This document shows positions 11,928 through 24,345 of a stretch of DNA of 64,000 bases, one piece after another. The notes beneath the pieces were generated by a model. That model was not told the origin of the DNA. It did not search any database and was given only the letters and a program-made list of their open reading frames with translations. The DNA is taken from positions 186,001 through 250,000 of the forward strand of contig WNNJ02001520.1 of the NCBI GenBank assembly GCA_012934845.2. The letters are read 5' to 3'. A program made the translations under genes and the position numbers. How positions within the stretch are numbered: the stretch's first letter is position 1; each line of letters opens with the position of its first letter. This DNA comes from Pomphorhynchus laevis (lineage: Eukaryota > Acanthocephala > Palaeacanthocephala > Echinorhynchida > Pomphorhynchidae).

Positions 11928-13297
11928 TAGAACAATTACACTCAAAAGATTTACTCCCATGTATTAACCAAACAGAAGAAAGCGCAACTATGTATAAGTC
12001 TACTAGATGGATATGGGTGGAATAACTAGACTATCGTAAACAATGTCCTGCTCTGAATTCAAAATGTAACAAATGTCATAAAACAGGGCGTTATGCTAAA
12101 GTATGTCGATCAAATAGCTGCAACGCAATCATGTTCCCAAATACTAACTCGTGTCGATCAACCGACAAGACAGTCTACACGACGTATATATAAACACGAA
12201 ACTACATCCATTTCGAATTCAAATATTAATGGCAACTTTAAATTATAGATCTACGTCACACGGGTTCGTAACCACAAGTTCAACATTCAAAGATATTATC
12301 TACAGCAATGTAAAGTTTTCTGTGCCCAAAACAACTTTCTAATATTGAATTCTGGAAATCCAATCTCACTTTGTACAATAAAGATAAACGACCCGCCAAG
12401 ACTTTTCGAACATTTGGCAGATACTTGCACTGCGATTCTAACCAAATAACCCAAGCAATCGACTATAAACAAAATATTTATACAAAATGAAATTAACAGG
12501 ACGCTGAAAGAGAACATAATCGAAATCATCTGATCGCCTTGCCCCGCTCGAGTATTCGTTAGAAGAAACCAACAACATAAGAAAAACCTCTTCGTTGACT
12601 ATTCTAAAGCAATAAACCAATACACTTTACATCAAGCCATTTATCACCTTTTGACCAGCGCGGAAATGGTCAAACGGAGCGATTTGTAAACCATTTTTAG
12701 ACAACGATTCAGCTAACACTTAAAACGCGAAAGTTGCCAATAACCTAATGGGAAGACGTTCTTCAGGGCGTTCTTAGCTGTAGTCAAAGCTTGCTGTGTA
12801 CAAGCACAAGCGAATTACCACATGACTGAATGTTCATACATAAACGGCGAACTCGAAAACAAAATAACATACCGACTGGTTGCTGCTCCAATCAGATACC
12901 GCTTTTTATCAATTAACATAAAAAACTATCAAAATACCATCAAAGTGTTCTATCAGCACAATTACAATAATTAAATCCTAACTACTCAATTATATCATAT
13001 CGTGGTGCTCCATCCAAGTGCATATCGAACAGAGATATATCGAAGTATTCCTCAGAAAACAATATTTCAAGCAACCCATGTATTCAGCCATCGTATGATC
13101 CAGATAATCTGTTGAATGATATTTCAAATACACGTATCATCATCAGTAATGACGATGTAGCAACGAAAACTTAATGTTTCGTTGAAAACATGACCAACAT
13201 ATACAACAGCTAGCACTTAAGGACGAAACAATTCAAAGATTTCAAAGACATCGCACTTATCCTAAGTAGTTAGAAGACTATATAGGGCATGGGCGAA

Positions 13298-13411
13298 TGT
13301 CGTGATTGTAATTCGTACGTTTTCTAATTAAATAGTTAATTAACCTTTATTCTATATGTTTCAGATATAGTTGAATAAAGCTTACTAGTGTTACTTGTTT
13401 ATTTCATCACA
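13298..13411 (+). repeat. 3' LTR of outer Ty3/Gypsy fossil
   Basis: A 114-bp partner of 7239-7359. It is shorter than its partner because one short block present in the 5' copy is absent. Confidence 0.85.
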
Positions 13412-13561
13412 AAATACGAGTGTCTTTTTATGAGCAGATAGATTCATCTTGATAAATTAAACTTAATACCAAGTATAGTTTGAATTTAACTCAGTACTAC
13501 ATTGGTTTACGCGGCTCTCGTATTTCTTAAAACGAAAACAATTGCACGTAGCTGCTGTATA

Positions 13562-13654
13562 TACGAAATACCTTGCAATTATTGCGACGAAAGTCATATT
13601 GGTCGAACTATTGTTACATTAGAACAGCGATTACATCAACACCCCATTCTATGA
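13562..13654 (+). pseudogene. GIY-YIG endonuclease remnant of a Penelope-like element
   Basis: A short open stretch reads IPCNYCDESHIGRTIVTLEQ and then RLHQH. This matches the start of the GIY-YIG endonuclease of Penelope-like elements: the Cys pair, the [YH]IG(R/Q)T segment with its Arg, and the R-L-x-x-H region. In that family the domain nicks target DNA for insertion. Only about 30 residues remain before a stop. It is on the plus strand, opposite to the long Penelope-like copy at 15338-17806, so it belongs to a different insertion. The 17-bp minisatellite begins about 85 bases downstream. Confidence 0.55.
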
Positions 13655-13739
13655 AACGTCGAGATGATGCAGCAGCTGTTCTCAATTAGGCCATCTATTA
13701 AGAAAATATTTATTATTAAAAAACTAAGAAAGAAGTAAC

Positions 13740-14705
13740 ATGCAATACTTGGACTTTCCAGATACATGGACTTTTCAAATCCTTAAACTTTTCAGATATT
13801 TGGACTTTTCAGATATTTGGACTTTTCAGATACCTGGACTTTTCAAATCCTTGGACTTTTCAGATACTTGGACTTTTCATATACATGGACTTTTCAGATA
13901 CTTAGACTTTTCAGATACCTGGACTTTTCAAATCCTTGGACTTTTCAGATACTTGGACTTTTAGGATACTTGAACTTTTCAGATACTTGGACTTTTCAGA
14001 TACTTGGACTTTTCAGATACTTGGACTTTTCAGATACTTGGACTTTTCAGATACTTAGACTTTTCAGATACCTGGACTTTTCAAATCCTTGGACTTTTCA
14101 GATACTTGGACTTTTCAGATACTTGGACTTTTAGGATACTTGAACTTTTCAGATACTTGGACTTTTCAGATACTTGGACTTTTCAGATACTTGGACTTTT
14201 CAGATACTTGGACTTTTCAGATACTTGGACTTTTAGGATACTTGAACTTTTCAGATACTTGGACTTTTCAGATACTTGGACTTTTAGGATACTTGAACTT
14301 TTCAGATACTTGGACTTTTCAGATACTTGGACTTTTCAGATACTTGGACTTTTCAGATACTTAGACTTTTCAGATACCTGGACTTTTCAAATCCTTGGAC
14401 TTTTCAGATACTTGGACTTTTCAGATACTTAGACTTTTCAGATACCTGGACTTTTAGGATACTTGGACTTTTCAGATACTTGGACTTTTAGGATACTTGA
14501 ACTTTTCAGATACTTGGACTTTTAGGATACTTGAACTTTTCAGATACTTAGACTTTTCAGATACTTGGACTTTTCAGATACTTGGACTTTTCAGATACTT
14601 GGACTTTTCAGATACTTGGACTTTTCAGATACTTAGACTTTTCAGATACTTGAACTTTTCAGATACTTGGACTTTTCAGATACTTGGACTTTTCAGATAC
14701 TTAGA
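13740..14705. repeat. 17-bp minisatellite, about 57 copies
   Basis: A tandem array of the 17-mer TTGGACTTTTCAGATAC. Recurrent variants are TTAGAC, TTGAAC, CCTGGAC with CAAATC, and TTTTAGGATAC; they recur in blocks, which shows that multi-copy units have been duplicated. Since 17 is not a multiple of 3 and the unit has few stops, long frames open across it and read a 17-residue repeat (SDTWTFQILGLFRYLDF). I see no start context or splice signal that would make these frames real genes. Confidence 0.95.
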
Positions 14706-14808
14706 TTTCGCATAGACTGACTCGCAACTCGCTCAACTCGCTTTGGAAATCGCCAAATATTACAAAGCATTCCGTGAAAGAAATAAAAATGCTACATTGG
14801 TTTAATAA

Positions 14809-15252
14809 AAAGAGATCGTCCGCGCAAATCAGCTCTTGTTAATTCTGAGAGATAATGACATTATTTTATTCGAGTTGCACGAATTGCGGCAAGCTATTCT
14901 TAATGAAGTGTGTGGTAACCGTGGGCTTAACTATATCCGTCCTAAAAGTGAATTAATTGCACGTCTAAAATCTTTTATGAAGCCATATACTTACTTAAGT
15001 ACGAATAACACAGCATCTCATAGTTTGCCTCATATCAGTGCTTGCGGAATCATACCAGTAACAAAACCACATAATGGTAGTGACATTGAAATCGAAAATT
15101 TGCATTTTAATCGTCTTAGAATTGAATGTAGCACTATAACCTGTAAAGTGCGAACTTTTATTGAGGTTCAAAAGGCATATGTACCTTCATGCATTCATTT
15201 TATTTTTTTATGTGGTTTTTGTTCATCCATACATGGAAAAGAAATCGTATGA
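14809..15252 (+). pseudogene. LINE ORF1-like open stretch, 5' incomplete
   Basis: An open stretch of 147 codons with no early ATG (first Met near 14974). The first third reads HELRQAILNEVCGN and then LNYIRPKSELIARLKSF, a helix-loop-helix that resembles a SAP-type DNA-binding motif. The last part has spaced Cys residues (IECSTITC ... FLCGFCSS). The same FxCGFC(T/S)S tail is seen in the ORF1 of the LINE at 62470-63795 (FTCGFCTS), so I read this as the N-terminal part of a CR1/L2-like ORF1. It stops at 15252 and no ORF2 follows; a Penelope-like copy lies immediately beyond. A host gene fragment is possible. Confidence 0.4.
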
Positions 15253-15337
15253 CAATGATTCCTCTTATATGTTAAAAGTTTCTTGGCTATTAATACTTGC
15301 AAGATAAAATGTACAAGATAATATACACTATAATCAA

Positions 15338-17806
15338 ATCAGCTAACTGAGTCTACGTATTGTTATATAATTATAAAATAAACAAAACATAATAATGCTA
15401 AATCAAAATTTAATAATTAAATAATAAAATTAATAATTGTTTTTAGATTTTCTATAATTTTAAATCAAGTTAAAATAAAAAATTGAAATTTAAAATAAAC
15501 GTTATTTTTATGAATTGACTAATAAATAACAGACGTTGGATCAGAATAGGGATTAGAGGTCATCGGGAGGAACTGCTTTGCTATCAGCTTTCGGCCCATA
15601 ACTCCTCTACCCAACATAGCAGCGGGGCCAAATACATGCTAATGATGTATTTCCTCTGATAAAACTATCTAGTATCTTATTCTAATACAAAGTATATTAT
15701 TTATTATCCATCCATAAAAATTTGCCACTTAATGAGTTTAAATTTATTCTTTATATTATTGTGTTGATTTATATATTTTACTATTTTCTGCTTGATGTTA
15801 TTTTTATAGTAACCTAGTTTAAAATATGTATCTATCAAATTATTTAAATGATTTTGAAGAAAGCCAATATCATTACATATTGTTGCAATTCTTAAAATTT
15901 CATTATTTAATGTATTATATTTTATATTATATGGTATGCATGAATGCTCATGCAAAAATATGTTTCTTGTAAATTTAAATATGTCATCTTTACGATATAA
16001 ATTAATAGTAGTTTTAGTTAATGTTAATTTAATTTTCATATCTAGATATAAACCTTCTTTATCATTAATATTGGTTTTATTAAGAATGAGGCTACCTGGA
16101 TAAAATTGTTTTCTTATTAGATAAAAGTTATTCGATTTAAATGCAAATATATCATCAGTGTATCGAAACATATATTTCATATCTTCATATAGTTTAGATT
16201 TATTTTTGCACATTTATGAACAAATTCATTTTCTATAAAGCTTAAATATAAGTCGGCTATAATTGGGCTACTATTACCTCCCATTGGAACACCTTTTACT
16301 TGTCTAAATATAGATGTCCCTACTTTTAAATAATTTTGATTTATCAAAATATTTAAGGATTCTATTAATTCAATTTTATCCATATATTTATATTTACTTG
16401 ATGGTTTAATTTTTGTTAGATAAGCGTTATAATTATTATAACATATATATGTATATCTTTTTCCGAATATAAGATTAATTAATTTTACTAACGCTTCTTT
16501 AATATCTACTAAATCTAGATTTGTATAAAGCGTACTAAAATCGTATGCATTTATATTTTGAAAATTTGTTACTTTTGTCTGTTCTAAAAATTCTTTTGTA
16601 GAATTAATACTGAAATAGTGTTTTATACCAGTATTAATTTCGATTACCTTGCAATATTTTTTAAAAGTGTGCTTTAATTACTTTAAGTATTTTATTCATA
16701 TAGACAGAAAGTGGTTTTAATGTACATTTAAACGCACTACATATGAACCTAGGTTTTATTGGATTTTTATGTAATTTTGGATTCCAATATAATATAGGTA
16801 TAGTTTTATTATCTGATTCAACCTTTATACCCTTTTTATCCATTATAGAACAGTGACTTGTAATAATTGTTTCAAAACTCAACTCACTACGTTCATATGC
16901 TGGATTTACATTTAAATCAAATGAATTAACCTCTTTCATTAGTATATCATAATAAAGCGTTTTGCATATGAAGACAAAGTTATTACTAGCTTTATCCATA
17001 GTTGTTATTATATAGTTATCCTTTAATTTGGTAAGTGTTGGGTGCATATCTTTATTAATTTTATCTTTCTTTTTGTAATTGTTTGTTATTTTCATTTTAT
17101 TTTTAATTTTATCAAATATATAGTCTTTCCAAATGTTTATCTTAGATATATTCGAGCTTTCACTATTAATCAGCTTACTAAAGTAATCATTTAAGTTATT
17201 ATATAACGAATTGTAAATTTTATTTTTGTCGTTGTTATTATTTAATCTATATTTATACCCTTTTGATAGCAGCTTTCTTAATTCACAATTTTCAATTAAT
17301 TCTAGATTATGGGTACATATATGTTCATTTATTTTATCAAAACTAAAACTTTTACAATTGCATTCTGTTTCCATTATGTTTCTAATATTATCGTTACATA
17401 TTGATTTTAATTCTTTATTATAATTACAAATTTTTCGTCCTAATGGTGGTAGGAGTTTATACCTTATTTTAGGAATATATTTACTTAAATCTGACCCTAT
17501 TATTTCTTTACTTTTAGAATTATTTAAAAGTCCGGCTATATTTATGTTATCTATACATTTATTAATGAAGTTTATGGTTAATGTATATTTTCTATTGTTA
17601 TTATTTACATTTATTGTACGATTATAGTATTTTGTATTACAATAACTGTCTATTATACAACTTAGCCTATCATAGTCGTTAATTAATTTTTGATTTATTG
17701 AACATATGATATCTTTAGAAAAACTTCTTATATTTACATAAAGATCTTTTAGCTTATTATCACTTAAAAGTTGTTTTAATATTTCTAATTGTTCATTTAT
17801 ATACAT
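15338..17806 (-). mobile_element. Penelope-like element, longest copy
   Basis: On the minus strand this reads as a Penelope-like retroelement. The 5' frame (16661-17806, 381 aa) carries the long N-terminal region of this group (IRYKLLPPLGRK, a Cys-rich ECNCKSFSF block, LRKLLSKGYKYR) followed by RT blocks IITTMDKASNN and PKLHKNPIKPRF. Downstream come KGVPMGGNSSPIIADL (about 16.3 kb) and the catalytic YTDDI (about 16.16 kb). The 3' UTR spans about 15338-15700 and is shared with the copies at 2797 and 4249. The RT frame is broken in at least two places. No GIY-YIG endonuclease is seen after the RT; it may be lost or absent in this type. A 13-bp minisatellite begins some 30 bases beyond the start of the frame. 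Confidence 0.88.
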
Positions 17807-17839
17807 ATTTTTTTAATATTTTTGACTGTATTTGACAAT

Positions 17840-18052
17840 CATTCACGACAACCATCGACGACAACCATCGACGACAACCATCGACGACAACCATCGACGA
17901 CAACCATCGACGACAACCATCGACGACAACCATCGACGACAACCATCGACGACAACCATCGACGACAACCATCGACGACAACCATCGATGACAACCATAG
18001 ACGACAATCATTGACGACAACAATCGACGACAACAATCGACGGCAACCATCG
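17840..18052. repeat. 13-bp minisatellite, about 16 copies
   Basis: Tandem copies of GACGACAACCATC, very uniform in the middle and drifting at both edges (CAATC, CATAG). It stands directly beyond the 5' end of the Penelope-like frame. Reading frames cross it on both strands (HRRQPSTTTIDDN on plus) because 13 is not a multiple of 3; they are not genes. Confidence 0.95.
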
Positions 18053-18189
18053 TTTATGGGTGCTTATTTTAATGACTATGATGTTGAATGAACACAGGCT
18101 GCTGACTCTATCCAAATCCGATTGTAGTAGTAGATAGCTAGAGCAATCCAGCTGATGAATAAAGATTAAATATATTTCAATTATTACCA

Positions 18190-21100
18190 CCGACGAGAAC
18201 CGTATACAGTCAAATATGAAAATGGGTAAAAAGTCGATACATTGCAAGAAAAATGACCCGAAGTACGAAGAGGTACAAGTTGGCTGCGACAATGATGTTG
18301 CTTAAACTGGCCGTTTTTATCAGTACAAGTTGAAATCGCAAGCGCCTTAAATGAATGTCTTATGCGGGATATTGCTACAGCCGTCATTGACATCCTACGC
18401 AGGGAGGTATATGAACTACAAGTACTTGTAAATCCAATACGAAATCATCATCTTGTCATGACAACAGTGTCCAAAAATGTTCATAATGAGGAGATACGGA
18501 CTCTGACAAAATCAGTCGAGATCGCCAATGATTTGAACGCAGATATTGGTTAAGATGCACATCCATGCCCACAGGTAATGGGCAATACTACATTGTCAGT
18601 TACAGGAACCACTCCCGTTTGTATCTGAAAGAAAGGGCATTCAAAATATTATACTGTTCGTCATATAGAAAATAAACGAACGCCGACAACTCTCAAGCAA
18701 TGTCTTCCTTTGGCAACACATTAAGTAGAAAACAATCAATCTCAGATAGGATATATAATATCACTGTATCTGGAGTTACAGAATCGGGTAGCGGTAATGC
18801 TTAGGTTAGGCTAGATGATGACGTTAAGATTCTGCGTACAATTCTGTCCAAAATAATTGACAGTGAAAACATATCTGTTGCTCAAAGCCTTGTTGTTAAG
18901 AAAGTTTTTTGTCTGTGTAAAATAATGCCTGAGAAACCTAGGTTGTTGAAAGTTGTTCTCAGTTCCAGGGAACATGTCGACTTTCTGCTTAATCATAGGT
19001 ATCGGTTACTCGGCTGTTCTTTCCATATATTCCAAGATTTATCCCCTAAGGATCGAGTAAGGAGAAAGGATGCCTTTATAGAATGTATAAAAGACAGCAA
19101 TGGTGAATCTAATCTCTATGTAAAAAATTTTTGAGTTGTACGGTGACGACCAACAGTACGGTGCCAACCTTTGCTACGGACGTAGATTGTTGCCCAGATG
19201 GGTTTCGCTCAGGTGATCTTGCTAACTTTAATGATATTCATTCTATCTCTAAGATTTCCTATGATAGCAACATACATTTTGGTTACTCAAATGTCCGCAG
19301 TCTTGTAACACAATATACTGAGCTAAAATATGTTGCCTTGAAAAATGAGTATGGTGTCTTCTGCATTTGTAAATCTTGGTTGCATCATAATATATCCAAC
19401 GACGTTGTGCGGATTCCCAACTACTATTTGCTACGTTCGGATCGTCAATCTGGTAGACGAGGAGATGGTGTAGCCGCGTACATTCACTGTAGCATAGGTG
19501 TGTCTGACATACTTTTTCGGATTCCAGTAACTCTTCATTTGAAGGACTTTTATCCTCCATTGTTTGAGGTAGGGTCAAAATTTATGTCTGTGTATTGTAT
19601 CGTTCCCCTTCAGCCTTCTTGGATTTGAACTTACTGAGGCCATATCTATGTCGTATATGCTCCTCTACTAGACTTTTACTGGTCGGTGACTTTAACCTTC
19701 CCAACATTGATTGGGAAAGTCAGAGTTTGCTGCCATGCATTCGACTTGAAAAGGAACTCGGTAGTTTCCTTCTCTTCGAATTGATGCTGATTCAACATGT
19801 TTGTTATCCTACGTACATCGGATCCCGGTCTATTCTTGACTTAGTTTATACAGGAATTATTGCTGATATTTCCAACATCTGCTATCATCGGCCAGTAGGC
19901 AACAGTGACCACTGTTTACTGTCACGGTATGTACCTTACCACGACGATCTGCCTTCACCCTTCACTCAGATCATGACAAGAAATTGGGCTAAAGTTGACA
20001 TTAAGAAACTTCAAATAGCATTTTATACCGAAATCAACACGTATAACTCTTCTGTTCCAGAAAATTATGAACACTTGTTGGTCCGCTTTTTGCAAACGTC
20101 CCATGTTTTCGCACCATTGCAGCGACCTAAATCAGGTATCTCGCTTTCTCCATGGTTCGACTATCAGGTCCGTTTAGCCCTGAAAGTTCGAAACACATTA
20201 TGGCGTAGGTCTAGAACAAATCAATCTCTTCGTATTGAGTGCACTGTCTCTCGGAATCTTTGTAGCAAGCTATTTAAAAAAGACAATCATTCGAGAACAA
20301 AATCGTGATGTGTATTTTTCATAATCCGAAGAGATTCTGGTCCTACGTTCATAGTTCCGAAGCGTTCAGACAGGAATAAACTCCATTTACTTGTCAGATG
20401 GAATTCTGTCAGAGGCACCCCGATTGCTGATCATCTAGCAAAGATATTTGCAGTTCCATGTAACTCTATGATAGACTTTAATAAATTCGGCTGGCAGATG
20501 GTTCTTGTTCCTATCTGCGACTGTGCGATAGAGATTGTAGTAGATAATATTTACAGTGAATTATTAACGTTTAGGCAATTTGGCGCTCTGAGCCCTGATG
20601 ACATTGCACCTTTTCTGGTTCGTGCTTTAGCTTGTTCTCTTTGTCAGCATCTAACTTTTGTTTTTCGGCACATCCTCAAACATTCCTGAATTCCTGACAT
20701 TTAGAAGCGTGCTATTTTAGTCCCCATACCCAAGAAACATCCAACTGTTAGTTCGTCAGAATTTCGCCCTATTAGCCTTGCGTGTTTTCTAAAATTCTCG
20801 AAAAACTAGTCTCGAAGCAGATTCAACTTCATCTTGAGAAAAACAGTGTTCTCTCAGACTCACAACACGGATTTACGCCGGGCCGTTCTTGTTAACCAAT
20901 TTAATAACAGCTCGTGAAATATGAACGGACGTCTATGAGTTCTGGCTATGTTATCGACGCTGTCTTTTGAACTTTTCTAAAGCCTTTGACCCTGCCCCTC
21001 ATGACGGTATCGTCTCATTGTCTGCCCACTATGGTTTCCATTTTCAGACTATTCATTGGATTAAGAATTTCTTATCTGTGTGGTCATTCCAAGTAAGAGT

Positions 21101-22135
21101 TGGTGGTGTTCTTTCAAAGAGATATAGCATGCTTTCCAATGTACCTCAAGGATCTGTAATTGGCCAATTCTTTTTTTCGTATTGTTTAAGACCTGCTCCT
21201 GCGTTTAGCGAACCCTTTTTAGCATATGCTATGATTTAAAAATGTGGACTGTGGTTAGTACTCCTACCGATTGTCAGTCACTACATGACGACCTGGACTG
21301 CCTTACTGAATGGTGTGAAGCCACTGGACTCCTGTTAAACGTTGATACATGTGTTTCGATGAGAATGGAAAAGACTACCTCGTCGTTCCAGAATCGCATT
21401 AGTAGTACGTTATTAAATGAAGTTGAACATAATAAGGACTTAGGTGTAATTATTCATCGCTCTCCTAAGACATGATTGAATAGTGAGCGCGCAAGGATAA
21501 AAGCAACTAGGGTATTGTACTACATCAAAAATACATTTCTCAGACTGTCACCTACTATGCTTAGTATCTTATTTTCTTCACTAGTCCGCCATCATCTAAA
21601 GTACTGCATCTTTGCATACTTTCCTAGAGAGGTTCAAGGATATGCTTTAGGTCTGGAACGTCCTACCGCATACGACTGCGTGCGCTAGGGATAAGCTCGA
21701 TTCGTGACAGATTTGTCTTACTAGACTTGTCCTGCCTTTGGGCGATTGTAAACAAACTTGATGGCTTCCCCCACTAAAATCTTTAGATTGAGAAGTAGGG
21801 CATTACGCGATCACTCTTAAGCGTTGTATAAGAGGCACCATTTTAAATTGCTCGCCAACTTTCGACTGTCATGTTGCGCGCTAAACTTGTGGAATGTGTT
21901 GCTGAGGAAGTCGTCGCTGCTTCTTCGATGAACCACTTCAAGCGACTGTGCCTAGCATGAATGGAGAATCGACACTCGCACTTCCACGGATATCTTGAAT
22001 CCTGCTACTTCAAATGATATTAATGGGGACAATTTACTGATTGCCTTATATTAATTTGTAAACTTTGTTTATTTTTGATCAGGCAAAACAGCTCTTCAGC
22101 TAATGCCTTGTATGTAATAATAATGTTAGCTAGGT
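18190..22135 (+). mobile_element. decayed CR1/L2-like LINE
   Basis: Parts in order: ORF1 remnant (about 18.21-19.13 kb, with YEEVQVGCDND and a domain ending LSPKDRVRRKDAFIECIK); apurinic-type endonuclease (about 19.2-19.95 kb, with FGYSNVRSL, LLVGDFNLPNIDW and GNSDHCLL); RT (about 20.5-21.3 kb, with FSKAFDPAPHDGI and NVPQGSVIG); thumb and C-terminus (to about 21.95 kb). The 3' end has GGCAAAACAGCT and a TAATAATAAT-type tail. The ORF2 frame is cut by several stops and frame changes, so it is inactive. Related 3' ends occur at 42.8 kb and, reversed, at 61.45 kb. Confidence 0.85.
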
Positions 22136-22229
22136 CATAGTTACACAACAACTGCAATGAAGGCAGTGTCTGCTCACAAGAACTAAATATTAGTCAGTCT
22201 ATTAAAGCGCATATTTTTAATTATAAAGA

Positions 22230-24345
22230 AAACATGTATCAGGATGTTTCCCCGACGAAACGTAAAGAAGAATTAAAGCTGCAATGCAGTCCCTACATAT
22301 CACAACCCACTAAATCAAATATTTCTGAAATCGGCCAGGAAAAGTCCGGTTCCATAAATTCCACCTCACAATTAGTAGGAAAAGAGACTCGTATAGAAAC
22401 CCAAAGAGCATATTGAATTCAAACACCAAACCTAACTTTAACAAAGTAAGTCGTCATTTCCCCCTCGTAATAGATGCATTGCAATTGGAAATATTCCTGA
22501 ATCCTCTTCTAATATTATAATTTACTCATTATAATTTATAATTAATCCTCTTCTAGTATTATTATGTAATATAGGAGCGTATAGACAATGATATACATGC
22601 ATGCACAAGCTTGCTAAAATCTATGTTCAGCTATAAAGAGAGATCATTCAGATCTACCATTGCATTTTCAGCAGTAATTCGATTAGGTAAACATGAGAGT
22701 AGGCCCACTCCTAGTCTTATTAAGGTAGTATTTGCTTATTATTTAGCGGCAGCCGAAGTACTTAAACGTTGACACAGGCTTTTAACTTATTGTAATAATA
22801 ACGTATATATATTACCGGATAAATCACCAGAAACTATCAAATCCGATAGAATTAAAGTAGCCATTTATAAAAACCTTAATTATTGTAAAAATATTTAGGT
22901 GCGCGCATAACCCGACGTTCAATGGAAGTTAATGAGCTTATGATAAGTTCATCCAAATCCTCCGAGATTAAAATTGATATTGCGCTGTTTACTAAAAGCT
23001 GGTTGTCTAACAAATCTTCTATTTTGCTTACAAATTTGAATCCTCTGGTATATTTTTTAATCGAAGGGATGGATTAGGAGGTGATTTATGTGCACTTATT
23101 CGTATTAATAGCATCTAATATGGTCTAAAACATCAGACGGTTCTGTAGAAGAGGTTCAATATTTACCTTTCAAAGTTCATAAATCAACAGGCAATTGACA
23201 TTTCGCTCTTTTTATCATAATTATCTACTATCAACCTTCAGTAAACAAGCACAAGTTCATAAGTTTATCGGCAATCGAACATATTGTATCTTCTACTCTT
23301 ACCCATGAATATTTATAAATATATGGTGATTTTAACAAAGTTCCTTTCGAAGAGAAGGCCATTAAACTAGGATTAGTACAAATCGTTCATTTTCCAGCCC
23401 GAGATAAAGCTTTTCTTGATAAGGCTTTTACTAATTCAATTATATTTAAGGACTCTGTTATAATGTGTGATCATTTAGCAAATTTTGAACATTGTGGCAT
23501 TCCAAAACATATTGTTTATGATAAAAGAGCCCACACAATGATAGTAATGAAAAGAGATATACAAAAAGCATTGTCATTTACGTCACTTTACCCTAGTGTT
23601 GATTTAATTACTCAAACAGATGTATCTGTCTGGCAAATAATGTCTAGAAAAACTGTTAAAATAACTTCAATAGATCCTGTCTGGATAACTCCTCTAATAA
23701 GATTAATTCAAGTACAGAAAGATAAGGCCTTTAGGAAAAGGGATTTATCAATATATAAGCTTTTGTCAAGTAAGTTATCTGCAAAAATCAAAACTGCTAA
23801 GGAAGAATTCTTTAAACGAAAGATGGGTACAGGGGTGTCAAATAAATTCTGGAAAGGTATTGCTATCATGCTACCAAAACCGAAGGCTTCTCAACTCGCA
23901 TCATTAGATAAAACCTCTCTGTTCACGAACTGAATAATAATAACCAATCCATATGCTCTATCGGACAAAACCATATGACCATTAATGACAACATATATAA
24001 TTTAGATAAGGGTACACTTTGTTTAGACGATTGTAGGGTTAGTGAATTAGACGTTATGAAGGATCTTACTAATTTATCGAAGGCAAAATCAGCAGGGCCT
24101 GGTCCGCCAAACCGGATTCTAATTGAAATAGCTGATATTATTACCGCACCATTAGCCGCTGAATTCTCTCGAATATTCTATCATGGACATGTACAAAGTC
24201 TCTTTACATGTTCAGATGTTATTTTAGTAACTAAAGATAATAAACCAATATATAGCTATAGCTTCATACTCATCTCCATAATTTCTGCTTTTGCTAATCT
24301 GCTTGAACATAATTTTTACGTCTTGTTAGAACTACTCTGTGTAGT
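22230..24345 (+). mobile_element. second decayed CR1-like LINE, no 3' end
   Basis: This older LINE starts with an ORF1 remnant (RNRCIAIGNIPESSS near 22.47 kb and AVIRLGKHESRPTPSLIK near 22.68 kb). A heavily broken endonuclease follows (ALFTKSWLSN near 22.99 kb), and then the linker and start of the RT. Two open stretches remain: 23463-23933 (TPLIRLIQVQKDKAFRKRD) and 23975-24358 (LSKAKSAGPGPPNRILIEIA, the usual KAxGPDG(I/L) block before the RT). The catalytic RT blocks and 3' end are missing, so it is truncated at its 3' side or cut by later events. Confidence 0.75.

Larger units (their letters stand above)
7239..13411 (+). mobile_element. fossil short-LTR Ty3/Gypsy element (outer), interrupted
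   Basis: An old LTR retrotransposon bounded by short TG...CA repeats at 7239-7359 and 13298-13411. Between them lie gag-like sequence (about 7.4-7.97 kb), a zinc-knuckle region (about 12.03-12.13 kb) and a short integrase-like patch (about 12.65-12.85 kb). A second LTR element (8014-11927) is inserted in the middle. The outer element is badly decayed, with many breaks and a large part of pol missing. Its two LTRs differ at a number of positions and in length, so it is older than the element inside it. I see no clean target-site duplication. Confidence 0.8.

Noticed and set aside
13740-14715. Frames of up to 142 codons across the 17-bp array
   Set aside because: They arise because the unit has few stops and its length is not a multiple of three. 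No start context, splice signal or neighbouring exon supports a gene.
17793-18091. Frames across the 13-bp array on both strands, and a CRISPR-like look
   Set aside because: The array is a simple tandem repeat without spacers, and the frames are products of its period.
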